Positions 44,392 to 53,410 of a stretch of DNA of 64,000 bases are shown here, in pieces. Source of the DNA: Haloglomus irregulare (GTDB taxonomy: Archaea > Halobacteriota > Halobacteria > Halobacteriales > Haloarculaceae); contig NZ_QMDX01000002.1 in assembly GCF_007421925.1 (NCBI RefSeq), forward strand, positions 380,281 through 444,280, given 5' to 3'. The translations under genes and the position numbers were made by a program. The notes beneath the pieces were generated by a model. The model was not told where the DNA came from. It saw nothing but the letters and a program-made list of their open reading frames with translations, and made no database searches. Positions within the stretch are counted from its first letter, which is position 1, and the number at the start of each line of letters is the position of its first letter.

Positions 44392-45954
44392 TCAGCAACA
44401 CAGCAGATAGAACCAGTACGGTAGTTGAATCAACCCCTGTTCGACACTGATCGGCTGTGAACTCCGGACGGTATCGCCGGTGAGAATCAGCCCGAACGGG
44501 GCATCGTACGTGTCGACGAACTCCCGGACCGGCCTCACGGCATCCTCCACCGGTGGTCGATAGGCGAATCCCACCGGAACAGGCGTACCGTCGACCTGGA
44601 ACACGAAATCGACCTCGCCCTGGCGGCCCTGCCAGAACCGGATATCTGGGTCGATATCGACCCCTTGTGCGGCGTTGATACCGTAGGCGAATCGCATCGT
44701 GTGATCGAACGCGGCCACACGCGCAAGCGCAGTCTCACGGTCGAAGTCCGAGAGGACGCGCTCGGCGTCGCCGTCGGTGAGCGCGGTGATGAGCCCGGTA
44801 TCCCGAAGATAGAGTCGCACCGAGCGCGGCCGGCTGTTGTCGTACTCGGTGACTCCGTCTAACAGGTACAGTTGCCCGAGTGCCGGGAGGTAGCTGTCCG
44901 TGAGCGTGCGCCGATCGATGTCGAACAGGTCGGCCAACCGCTGGTAGCGGACTGGCTCGGCGCCCCGGTTGCGGGCGGCCAGTGCACAGAGCCGCTCGAG
45001 ATCAGCGATGGTCCGGACGGATTCGAAGCCGGGGACGTCCTGGTAGAGCGCGTCCCGGACATCGTCCCTGAGATCGGTGTATGCCTCGCTGTTGAGTTCA
45101 CCGGCAGATTCGACCGGCCCGTCGAGCGCGTAGCTGATTATGCCCCCCATCGCGAGATAGTGGACGACCTGTGACTGGATCTGACGGGTCGTGTCGGCGA
45201 CTCGGCTGTACTGATCGCGAAGTGTCTCCGCCAAGGCCGCTAGGTCGCCGCGTGCGAGCGCGTCGGGAAGACTCCCCTCACCCTCGCGAATCGGCGTCGG
45301 GCTGACGCGTGTGTCCCCCTCTTCGAGGTCCGGGTAGAGCGTGTAGAGGTAGTCACGGAACTTCTCGGCGAGGATGGGTTGGGTGCTGTAGCTCTCGCTG
45401 GGCAGGTCGACGCGGTCGCACTCGCGGTCGATCTGGACGCCGGCATTGGCTGTCACGACGACGTGACGCTCCGGTGCGTCCGCGAGCATGTCGGCGACCG
45501 GTTTGCCCCACCCCTCGACGTTCGGCTTGCTTGGATGCTCGATGAGGTGGACATCGTCGAGGAAGACGAACTGTGGCGTCGGGTCTGCAACCCGACCGAG
45601 AACACGGCTCTCGTAGTAGCGGATCGCCTGCCGGAGGCCATCGTCTGACCGAAGCTGATAGAGCGGGTCTGCACCGAACGGGACGTAACAGAACCGCTCG
45701 GGAGCCGCGCCCCGATCGATGCGGTGGGTGATGAACTGTTTGATGAGCGTGGTCTTTCCGACGCCACGACGCCCGACGAGGCCGAGCAATCGCTGATCCT
45801 CGAACTGACTATCTGACCGGTCGGGGCGGGCGAGGTGATAGAAATCGCTCTTGTGCCGGCGTGGCAGGTCGAACTCGTGTGTCTCTGCCTCCCACCAGGG
45901 ATTGTGTTCGGCGAGCGTGCGGAGGAGCGCGTCCCCGCCAGCATCGAACGGCAT
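44392..45954 (-). CDS. AAA+ ATPase with DUF4143/PD-(D/E)XK-like C-terminal domain
   Basis: 520 residues from ATG 45954; the frame upstream has a different character. Walker A is VGRRGVGKTTL (about 60-70), Walker B is FVFLDDVHLIEH (about 130-140). A winged-helix-like part spans about 330-390 (YQRLADLFDIDRRTLTDSYL). The tail shows a nuclease-like GRQGEVDFVFQVDG with Glu446 and Asp448, but the expected lysine strand reads PVPVGFAYRP, so catalysis is doubtful. Relatives are often in variable regions of archaea and are of unknown function. It has no obvious partner gene. Confidence 0.82.
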   Translation of the reverse strand: MPFDAGGDALLRTLAEHNPWWEAETHEFDLPRRHKSDFYHLARPDRSDSQFEDQRLLGLVGRRGVGKTTLIKQFITHRIDRGAAPERFCYVPFGADPLYQLRSDDGLRQAIRYYESRVLGRVADPTPQFVFLDDVHLIEHPSKPNVEGWGKPVADMLADAPERHVVVTANAGVQIDRECDRVDLPSESYSTQPILAEKFRDYLYTLYPDLEEGDTRVSPTPIREGEGSLPDALARGDLAALAETLRDQYSRVADTTRQIQSQVVHYLAMGGIISYALDGPVESAGELNSEAYTDLRDDVRDALYQDVPGFESVRTIADLERLCALAARNRGAEPVRYQRLADLFDIDRRTLTDSYLPALGQLYLLDGVTEYDNSRPRSVRLYLRDTGLITALTDGDAERVLSDFDRETALARVAAFDHTMRFAYGINAAQGVDIDPDIRFWQGRQGEVDFVFQVDGTPVPVGFAYRPPVEDAVRPVREFVDTYDAPFGLILTGDTVRSSQPISVEQGLIQLPYWFYLLCC

Positions 45955-46374
45955 GTACTGCTGATGCCACGATAGGCACCGTAATGGGCGTTTTGGCTGC
46001 TGATTCTGTCCTTCGGTGCTCCTTTGATGAAACACGGACACGATATCGGTACCGCGGCGATGGGTGCAGCAGAAAAGACACTGTATTGTAGTTTAAGTCG
46101 AGAAGTATGACAACGTGGAGTATACATTCAAAGGAGTTATTACGACAAGATGCATACGAACGTATGCGAGGTGTCCGGAAGGCACTTCGCGATGTCGGAT
46201 CCGGGACTAACGCGAGGGGGGAGTGGGCGGTGACCACCCGTTGGGTGTCACGGGGTAGGGAAACCCGACACGAGGACACATGCGCACACACACGCTCCGT
46301 GGGGAGGGGACTCGGCAACGGTCAGCAGCGACCACCACCCGGCGCCCGATCGCCGGTGCGGGGGTGGTCGCCTG
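45955..46374. other. Divergent intergenic region, 420 bases
   Basis: Between the leftward ATPase and the rightward HEAT-repeat gene. AT-rich around 46080-46150 (TGTATTGTAGTTTAAGT), likely holding both promoters, and it contains a perfect palindrome at 46152. No RNA gene recognised. Confidence 0.45.
46152..46167. promoter_or_regulatory. Perfect palindrome between ATPase and HEAT-repeat genes
   Basis: GCATACG-AA-CGTATGC: two seven-base arms around two bases. It lies 198 bases from the ATPase start and 208 from the HEAT gene start, midway between divergent genes, so it could act on both. Confidence 0.45.
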
Positions 46375-48156
46375 ATGCTGGTCTTCGCCTTCGACCGCGA
46401 CTGGACCGTCGACGTGAACCCGCATCCGGGTCGGCAAGCGGTGCCGCTCGAGTGGGTGCGAGAGCTCGCGCACGGAACCCGACACGCGGTCTACGCGATC
46501 GGCAATCAGGACCTCGCCGAGGAGGCGGCCGTTCCAGGCGTGGTGGACATCGTGGGGATGCACCCGGACGACTGGAATCGGTGGCTCGGAGGGAAGCGGC
46601 CCGATGGCCGCTACGAGCGGTTCCCCACCCGGCGTGAGCGCCTGGCCCTCATCGCGGACCTCCATCCGAACGCGGATGGCTACGTCGCTGTCGACGATAT
46701 CGACCTGAGCGATGTCGAGGGGTGGGACCACTACCACGCCTGGGAGTTCGTCCCCGCTGTCAAGCGGGGCGACGTCCATCCGGATCTCCCGTTCGTGGAC
46801 GAGACAACCACTACCGATGGCGACCCGATGCCCGACGGCGGCTCCCCGGCGGCTGCCGGCATCGTGCCGGTCGATGCGGACCACCTCGGTTCGTGGCTCG
46901 ATGACCGGCGGGACGCCCCGGGGTTCGGGATCGAACACACGGTAGACGGAACGAATCGGACCGGACTCCGTCGGGATGTCTCGGCCACCCGAAGGACGCT
47001 GAGCCGGGCCGTCGAACCGACCTTCCGGTGCCTCCCATCGGCCCCGGGAGCGGATCCGTTCGACGTCGAAATCGCCGCCATCGAGATGGTCCACGTCGCC
47101 GACCCGCCGATGGCGGCGTATCTCCCTGCGACGGACGGCCCGGCCGAGCGAGCAGCCGCGCTCGCCGACCTCGCAGCGGACAGTCCGTTCGCCGTCGACG
47201 TCTCGCGGGTGCTGGCGCCGCTTGAGCGAGACAGTGACACGGCACGGGCCGCCGCCCTCGGTGCACTCCGTCGAGTCGCAACGACGCGGCCAGCAGCCTG
47301 CACACCGGCGCTACCGACCATCGGGTCGCTGCTCGAGGAGGACCGTGTCGCGCCAGCACCCGCGCCGTCGGTGGTCCGGTCCGTTGGTGGTGTGGCACCC
47401 GCTGATATCGCCCCGCTCGCCGAGGTCGTTACGACCTATCTGTCGGTCGCTGACCCGCGCACACGGCGACAGGCAGCAGGGTGCATCACCGAACTCACAG
47501 AGGCGGACACGGTCGATACCGTCCCTGGCCTGACGGCGTTACTCGATGACCGGGCGGCGGCGCATCACGCCGCCCACGACTTGGCACTGATTGCCGAGGC
47601 GGACCCGGAAGCGGCGAAGGTGGCGACACCGGTGCTCGCGGACACACTGGCCGATGAAGCGTTGAACGACGGGACTCGGCTGAATGCAACAGTCGCCTTC
47701 GGTCGAGTCGCCACCCAGTACCCGACAGTTGCGACCGGCCTCGTGGACGAGGTGGCGACCCTCCTGGAGACGGAGCATCCCGAACTCCGGAGCAGTGCGA
47801 CCGGGTTGCTGTGTGAGATTGCTCGGCTCCATGCTGACCGTGTCACGGCCCATGTCGGCACCATCGCAGAACTGCTGTCGGCGGATGATGACCTGACGCG
47901 GGAGAATGCGTCGACTGTCTCGGCCCGAATCGCCAAGGACCGGCCCGACGCGGTGACGGAATACGTCGAACAGGTGCGACCGCTGCTGGCCGACGAGCAG
48001 TGTCAGGCACGAGCCAACGTCTGCAAAGCGCTCGGTCACCCGGGAGATGCGGCGTCGCTCAGTGCGCTTCGAGCAGCCAGTACCGAGGACGATCATGAGA
48101 CGGTCCGAAAGCGAGCCCGGTGGGCCGTCTCGCAGATCGAGGGGCCACCGGCGTGA
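46375..48156 (+). CDS. HEAT-repeat protein with N-terminal HAD-like domain
   Basis: 593 residues. Residues 1 to about 160 look like a HAD-type alpha/beta domain: MLVFAFDRDWTVDVNP with two acids (Asp7, Asp9), a middle AIGNQDL strand, then YVAVDDIDLSDVEGWDHYHAWEFVPA. From about 265 to the end are repeated helical pairs of HEAT/Armadillo type (AAALADLAADSPFAV, RTRRQAAGCITELTEAD, LRSSATGLLCEIARLHAD). Similar fusions occur widely in Halobacteria with no known role that I recall; a scaffold or sensor is only a guess. A von Willebrand protein gene follows 64 bases later on the same strand. Confidence 0.8.
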   Translation: MLVFAFDRDWTVDVNPHPGRQAVPLEWVRELAHGTRHAVYAIGNQDLAEEAAVPGVVDIVGMHPDDWNRWLGGKRPDGRYERFPTRRERLALIADLHPNADGYVAVDDIDLSDVEGWDHYHAWEFVPAVKRGDVHPDLPFVDETTTTDGDPMPDGGSPAAAGIVPVDADHLGSWLDDRRDAPGFGIEHTVDGTNRTGLRRDVSATRRTLSRAVEPTFRCLPSAPGADPFDVEIAAIEMVHVADPPMAAYLPATDGPAERAAALADLAADSPFAVDVSRVLAPLERDSDTARAAALGALRRVATTRPAACTPALPTIGSLLEEDRVAPAPAPSVVRSVGGVAPADIAPLAEVVTTYLSVADPRTRRQAAGCITELTEADTVDTVPGLTALLDDRAAAHHAAHDLALIAEADPEAAKVATPVLADTLADEALNDGTRLNATVAFGRVATQYPTVATGLVDEVATLLETEHPELRSSATGLLCEIARLHADRVTAHVGTIAELLSADDDLTRENASTVSARIAKDRPDAVTEYVEQVRPLLADEQCQARANVCKALGHPGDAASLSALRAASTEDDHETVRKRARWAVSQIEGPPA

Positions 48157-48220
48157 TTCCGCCGGCTACGACGCACCGACATTCGACCGATGCGGTTGCG
48201 ATACTCGAACCATACGACTC

Positions 48221-48868
48221 ATGCCATCCGATACGACCACACAGATCACGTTCGTCCTGGACTCGTCCGGTTCGATGTCGAAGATCCGCGAGGACACCAT
48301 CGGCGGCTTCAACACGTTCCTCACGGACCAGCGCGACGAACCCGGGCGAGCGGCGGTGACGCTATACGAGTTCAGCGATAGCGTCTCGCGGGTCTACCAC
48401 GGTAAACCGCTGGGCGACGCCCCGGACCTGGACGAAGAGACGTACACGCCGGGCGGACGAACCGCCCTGCACGACGCCATCACGACCGCCGTCACCGAGA
48501 CGGACGGCCACATCGAGAAGCAGCCGGCCGCGGTACAGCCCGATACGGTCGTCGTGGTGGTGCTGACCGACGGGAAGGAGAACGCCTCCGAGACGCCTCG
48601 GGACCGGGTCCGTGAACTCGTCGAGCAGTACCGTCAGGACCACGACTGGGAGTTCCTGTTCATCGGAGCCAATCAGGACGCCGTGCTGACCGCGACGAGA
48701 ATGGGTATCGAAGCCGAGAAATCCCTGGACATGGCCCACAGCGGTGAAGGGACCCAAGCGGCCTACGAGTCGACCTCGCGGAACATCAGCGAGGCTCGGC
48801 AGACCGGGTCTGCTGGTGGATACACCGACGAGGACCGGCAGCGGCAGGACGAGGCAGACGGAGCCTGA
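48221..48868 (+). CDS. von Willebrand factor A domain protein
   Basis: 215 residues from ATG 48221. The metal-ion-dependent adhesion site is complete: DSSGS (14-18), a Thr in TPGGRTALHDA, and an Asp in VVLTDGKENAS. The fold spans about residues 8-180 and is followed by an acidic tail. No signal peptide, so it is cytoplasmic. In archaea such single-domain proteins usually pair with AAA+ or scaffold partners. Here the HEAT-repeat gene precedes it and an AAA+ ATPase is divergent 2.3 kb away. Confidence 0.88.
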   Translation: MPSDTTTQITFVLDSSGSMSKIREDTIGGFNTFLTDQRDEPGRAAVTLYEFSDSVSRVYHGKPLGDAPDLDEETYTPGGRTALHDAITTAVTETDGHIEKQPAAVQPDTVVVVVLTDGKENASETPRDRVRELVEQYRQDHDWEFLFIGANQDAVLTATRMGIEAEKSLDMAHSGEGTQAAYESTSRNISEARQTGSAGGYTDEDRQRQDEADGA

Positions 48869-49061
48869 ACCAGCCCGATCCGTTGCGCCGCTGCTCGGTG
48901 AACACGTTTCCCCTTCCCGATGGAAAGACCGTAACTGACACAGCAGGGAATCCGGCCGACGGGTCCGAGAGAGATGCGACAGCTGACAGCACCACAACCG
49001 GGGACCCGAAGCACTACTACGAGCTGATGATTCGATCCGGCCCTGCCGAAGCCCTCCACCG

Positions 49062-49371
49062 GTGACAGTCGAGTGCATACTACCAGCAGATAGGGTGGAA
49101 GAACCGGATCAGGACTCCGGGTTGACAGGGGCTGAAGTCGTGTATCCGCCAATCCGAGAGCGTATCCCGGGAAGCGCACGCTCATCCCCGGAACGAACTC
49201 GCCGGCCGAGGAGCTCGCAGACGATCCTAACAGGACGAGACCAGGGAGCTACGGAAGGAACTCTATGACGCTAGACAGCACATACGCCGGTTGGAACGGA
49301 GCCTTGTGGCCCTTCGTGACGAGGCGGGACTGGTCTCGACTCACCTGCCCGACGGGAGTTCGCCGTACTGA
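49062..49371 (+). pseudogene. Decayed small gene ending in a coiled coil (suspected)
   Basis: Three frames read as one acidic protein if two single-base shifts are allowed. The first carries LTGAEVVYPPIRERIP, the second TLIPGTNSPAEELADDPNRT. The third, at 49231-49371, has ELRKELYDARQHIRRLERSL and ends STHLPDGSSPY. The last frame has a stop directly before it and no start codon. The family is unknown. The repair is my inference from codon-by-codon reading. Confidence 0.35.
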
Positions 49372-49893
49372 GTACGCTCAGGACGGACCGGGTGGCCTAC
49401 CGCCCTCACATCTCCCGTATCGATATACCGGATTCAGCACGCCCAGCATGACAACTGTTGCGGAAGTGGTCCGACTCTCGCCGAATACGGGGCCGTATCG
49501 GTCGTGCTGCGTATCGAACAGATCCCGCCGAAGAGGGTACATCTGGGAAGGTAGTTCCAGTGGGGAGGAGTTGGGGCCGCGGGTACGGACGCTACGGATA
49601 GGGTACACCCACGGGAGTGGTCCCCGAGGACGAGGAGTTGCGCGAACGGTCGGCTGTCCTGAGGAATCGGTCCTGTAACCTGGAGTCTACCGGAATATCC
49701 CCGGCCGTCAACCGATGGCCGACCTCCGACGGATGCCGGTGTTGCGGCCGGTTGCACTGTGGCTGCATCGCCGTGCGTACCGTATCCGTCACCCAGGTCG
49801 CGTACCCCTGCGAGGGACTGCTTGCGATCAAGCGACATCAACTCCTGCGTATCGGAGGCGGACGTTTCGCGTCGTGATGGCCTGTACACCGGT
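49372..49893. other. 522 bases with no gene seen
   Basis: Region between the decayed coiled-coil frame and the haloperoxidase stop. All frames are broken or non-halophilic. 48869-49061 to the left, just past the vWA gene, is likewise empty apart from a 60-codon TTG-started frame of uncertain meaning. Confidence 0.4.
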
Positions 49894-51690
49894 TCATGAG
49901 GGGAGCCGGGGCCTGTCCCGGTCGGCGTCGTACCGTAGTTTTCTAAGTGTCCGTGGGTATTCGGTGATAGCCAGCTCTGCGTCAGCGCCGTATTCCATAT
50001 ACGGGGTGAACGTCGGAGCGATCGCCTCCCGGCCGTCGAATGCACGGCCGAATACGTCCGTCAGCAGGCCGACCGCCACCTGCTCGCCGAGTTTCACCCC
50101 CTCGTAGTGGTCGCTGTAGTAGTGGACGCCGGCGAACATCCGCGCCAGCCCGACGTTCGACATCAGTTTATCAATCTCCTGATGAATCCCCCGATGCCCC
50201 TCGGGGACGTCCATCGTCGGCGGGTAACTGTCTTCCCCCCGGTCAACCGGCAGATAGTAGTCCGCCTCATCGTTCCAGTCGGCGTTCTTGAACCACGCTT
50301 TCAGTATCGTGCCGCACGCACCGGCGATCACCGAGTGGCCGCTGGGATAGGCTGGGTGCACCGGCGACCCCTCGATGTAGACCGTGGACAGGAGCCCCGG
50401 ATCCCCATCGCCGCCCGCCCGGAGCTGGCGCTGGCGCTCGAGAACCTTCGCGTCCGTGACCAGACTGTCGATCTCGAAATCAGTCGGTGAGTCGGCGGTG
50501 AACTCCTGTCCGTGAATCCGACCGGCATAGGTCTCCGGCCGACACCGGAAGTGGGCGTAATACTTCTGATAGAACGCCGCCAGTAACGCCTCCCGGCCTG
50601 CACGCGCGAGCAGGTCCAGCAGTCCGACCGGACCGTTGTCGGTGTAATTGAACACCGGCCCCTCCTCGCGGGTGACGTACGCGAGCCCCTCGTCGTAGTC
50701 GAGCCAATCTCGGCCCAGCAGGTACAGCGCGGCAATCAGATACTCCTGGTACGGCGGTTCGGCATTGACGATGGTTGCTAAGTGCCGTGGGGTCTCGATG
50801 TAGCCGCGCCCGCCGGACGGGGGGTTCGGATTCAGTTCCGCCGAGATCAGGTCCCCCTCGTCGTCCGTCGGGGCGATCCCCTCGAGCAGTTCCAGCCAAC
50901 GGTCCCGGGACTTGTTGTAGTCGATCTCCTGATACCGGAGGTAGCGCTGCTCGGTCGGCAGCGACCACAGGTCCACATCGTGTAGCAGGAACTGGGAGAT
51001 GTACGGCCCCCACCAGCCGGCCGCGCCGACATCAGCCTCGACGAACAGACGGTCCTTGCCGTACCACCAGTCATCTTCGATGCCGTCCTCGTCAGCGATC
51101 CTGTCGAGATCGGTCGCTAGCGGACCGTGCACCTCATCGAACCGCTCACTGGTCGTCGTGTCCCCGTCGTCGGGTCCCGGTTCGTTCCTCCACTCCACGA
51201 ACGGCACGTCCCGGAGCTGTTCCATCGCATAGAGATCGATCATCTCAGCGGCAGTGTGTGGCCCCGTGGGGTCAGGGGCCATCGGCATCACACCGCGCCA
51301 GGCTTCCATTCCGGCGAGACTGACCGAGTGAACGCCGGGCACGCCGATGAACAGCCGGTTCCCGCCCCGCTCGAACACTCTGGCCACGCTCGGATCGGCC
51401 GCTTCCCTGACCGCGTCGAGATAGTTCTGGATTTTTCGATACGGTGCCACAACGCCCTCCGGTCGTGGGGTACCGGTATCGCTCCCACCGTCATCCAGCG
51501 GCATCCCCTTTGTGAACAGGTACGGCCGGTAGGTCCGCCCGTCGATTTCGATGGTAACCCCCTGACGCTCCGTGCTGCGGTTTTCGTAGGTCAGTAGTTC
51601 CTCCACGAACTGTTCAACCGACTCCCGCCCGCGCTCCGACTCGACTAGGAGCTCGCGCTCTTCGATATCGATCCGTGTGTCGTGTGCCAT
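49894..51690 (-). CDS. Vanadium-dependent haloperoxidase (PAP2 superfamily)
   Basis: 598 residues from ATG 51690. The C-terminal core has the vanadate site PAYPSGHSVIAGACG with acid-base His452, and later ARMFAGVHYYSDHYEGVKLGE with the Arg and the His that binds vanadate. The N-terminal ~300 residues are a large helical domain (YISQFLLHDVDLWSLP, YRKIQNYLDAVREAAD), as in bacterial and fungal enzymes, and not a short phosphatase. It oxidises halide with peroxide; a chloride-rich habitat makes this notable. No signal peptide is evident. It is isolated in a gene-poor stretch. Confidence 0.87.
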   Translation of the reverse strand: MAHDTRIDIEERELLVESERGRESVEQFVEELLTYENRSTERQGVTIEIDGRTYRPYLFTKGMPLDDGGSDTGTPRPEGVVAPYRKIQNYLDAVREAADPSVARVFERGGNRLFIGVPGVHSVSLAGMEAWRGVMPMAPDPTGPHTAAEMIDLYAMEQLRDVPFVEWRNEPGPDDGDTTTSERFDEVHGPLATDLDRIADEDGIEDDWWYGKDRLFVEADVGAAGWWGPYISQFLLHDVDLWSLPTEQRYLRYQEIDYNKSRDRWLELLEGIAPTDDEGDLISAELNPNPPSGGRGYIETPRHLATIVNAEPPYQEYLIAALYLLGRDWLDYDEGLAYVTREEGPVFNYTDNGPVGLLDLLARAGREALLAAFYQKYYAHFRCRPETYAGRIHGQEFTADSPTDFEIDSLVTDAKVLERQRQLRAGGDGDPGLLSTVYIEGSPVHPAYPSGHSVIAGACGTILKAWFKNADWNDEADYYLPVDRGEDSYPPTMDVPEGHRGIHQEIDKLMSNVGLARMFAGVHYYSDHYEGVKLGEQVAVGLLTDVFGRAFDGREAIAPTFTPYMEYGADAELAITEYPRTLRKLRYDADRDRPRLPS

Positions 51691-52662
51691 GGTCACACAC
51701 CACATTCTCGCACTCGACCCGATCTATTAAAACCACCTTCCGCGTACTGCTGAGCGGTTGCAAATCACGTCCCCGGGCGCTCGCCTGTCAGTACGCTTCG
51801 CCAGGTAACCGCGCCGTATCGTCCGACAGCGGCACGGTGTATCGGCCACCGCCGGTGTCCCGTCCCCTCCCTTCCCTCACCGAGTCACGGAGGGCCCCTG
51901 TGGGCGAGAGCGCCGCTGAATATCCCCCCTATCCTCAGCACGGCTACGGAAACATATCGTCCGCTATGGATCTCCACGGTACCACCTTACGTAGATAGCT
52001 GCCCTGTCGCCGTCCGTCTGCGCCCGTTCTCGGGTGCACCCCCTACCCTCTTTGTGGTCTTCACGATGATGAGCGGTGTTGCTGATGGAGTCGCGTTCGC
52101 GCCGAGCGGGAGTACCGTCCCATGGAATCGGGCAGGCCGTGGACGACGCTGGGGCTCCGCTCACGCCACTGGGAATCGCCGTGATACCCATCCTGTCCGT
52201 ATACAGGACGTCGGCAACTCCGACTTCGATACGGTGGCCGCCTTTGAGAATGACATTCACGGCACCGTTGATGCGGTTACGTCGGCCACCGTTCCTACTC
52301 GTATATCGGCGACTGTCCTCTACCTTTTCGGCTGACTCGGGCTTTCGATGCCGGTCGACGCAGAGTATGCGGGTCCGGACACTAATGCTCTCACCGCGGC
52401 CCCGTCCGCCGACCGCAGCAGGTACCGTCGCCCGACCCACGTGTGCCCCCGACCACGAGGACGGCGACGACGACACTCGCGGCGACGCCAGCGACTGATT
52501 TACTCAGCGCGAGACCGGAGACGAGACAGGGGAGACGACCGGCAGCGAGGACGAACCGGAGGAGGCACACGGACGCGCTCCAGTAGCCCTGCAGTGGACC
52601 CTCGCCGCATCGGTGTGCCCCCGACTGGTTCCACTCGCACGGAGCCGATGCTGAACTGCCGT
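51691..52662. other. 972 bases without a supported gene
   Basis: Frames on both strands are broken. One rightward frame (52054-52335) ends with an acidic DFDTVAAFENDIHGTVDAV stretch that could be debris. One leftward frame near 52470 has a single hydrophobic helix. I assign no function. Confidence 0.4.
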
Positions 52663-52905
52663 TCACCGGTCGAACAGTCCGATATCCTCCCGCCGAACCA
52701 CGGTCATCGTCAACGGACTGTTGCAGACATCATCGGCGTGTGGCGTACATAGCCGCCGCTTCTCCCGCGTCCCGCCTCGCTCGAGTGTTACCCGCTCCAG
52801 CGCGTGACGGGTACAGTTCTCGGCCCCGTCGGCTTCTCCCCACGTACAGAGAGGTCTGACGGCTGGTCGAATGTGGCTTTCGCCCCCGTTTCCGGACATA
52901 CCCAC
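52663..52905 (-). CDS. Small Cys/His protein, possibly a decayed zinc-binding protein
   Basis: 80 residues if read from 52905. The second half looks genuine: CTWGEADGAENCTRHALERV, a TLERGGTREKRRLCTPHADD segment and an acidic-to-neutral tail ending GLFDR. This resembles the Cys-rich ends of small haloarchaeal zinc proteins. The first ~20 residues are not halophile-like, and another frame overlaps with its own CPETG segment, so a frameshifted 5' end is likely. Unrecognised family. Confidence 0.4.
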   Translation of the reverse strand: MGMSGNGGESHIRPAVRPLCTWGEADGAENCTRHALERVTLERGGTREKRRLCTPHADDVCNSPLTMTVVRREDIGLFDR

Positions 52906-52978
52906 AGTATCGGCCCCCGAGCAGTTGTGCGCCTCGATCCGTCGGTCGGTGCTGTCGCCGTTCGATATCCTGCAACGC

Positions 52979-53410
52979 TCACCAGCCGTGGTTCCCGTGC
53001 ATCGAACGACCCTCCTCGTCCAGCACCGACCCGACTAGCTCGGTGCTACCGCAGAGTACGGTCTCCGAACGAACGGACGAGCTGCCCCCTGAAGTCGACG
53101 TCTCCGTCGGCGGCAACACTGTACACGACGTGCCCGGGTGCAGTCGACCGCAGGCCAGCACACGTCAGACACGGCTCCGTACCGGTGTACGCGACCGTCT
53201 CGGCCGCTCCTCGGGCGTGCATTCGCGGACGGCACGCGCAGCGAATCCAGCGCCGGGTACCGGCGGATACTCTCCACCGTATCGACGCGATCCGACGTTT
53301 CCAGCACGCTCTCGAACGGGCCGTCGCCCCGCTCTCCAGCTCTGATAAGCCAGTTCGATAGCGCGCTGCGTGTGTGACTCCTGGTCGAACGTGCCGAGGC
53401 TGGCAGGCAC
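52979..53410 (-). pseudogene. Nucleoside (cytidine/guanine-type) deaminase, broken by several frameshifts
   Basis: Leftward from GTG 53410, successive frames give the pieces of one deaminase in the right order. They are SHTQRAIELAYQSW, then GERGDGPFESVLE in another frame, then RAVRECTPEE, then ETVAYTGTEPCLTCAGL (the zinc Cys pair), then VVYSVAADGDVDF. Finally, after another shift, GSTELVGSVLDEEGRSMHG forms the usual C-terminal end. The His-Ala-Glu zinc motif is not recoverable. Four or more shifts make it nonfunctional unless the assembly is poor here. Confidence 0.7.
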
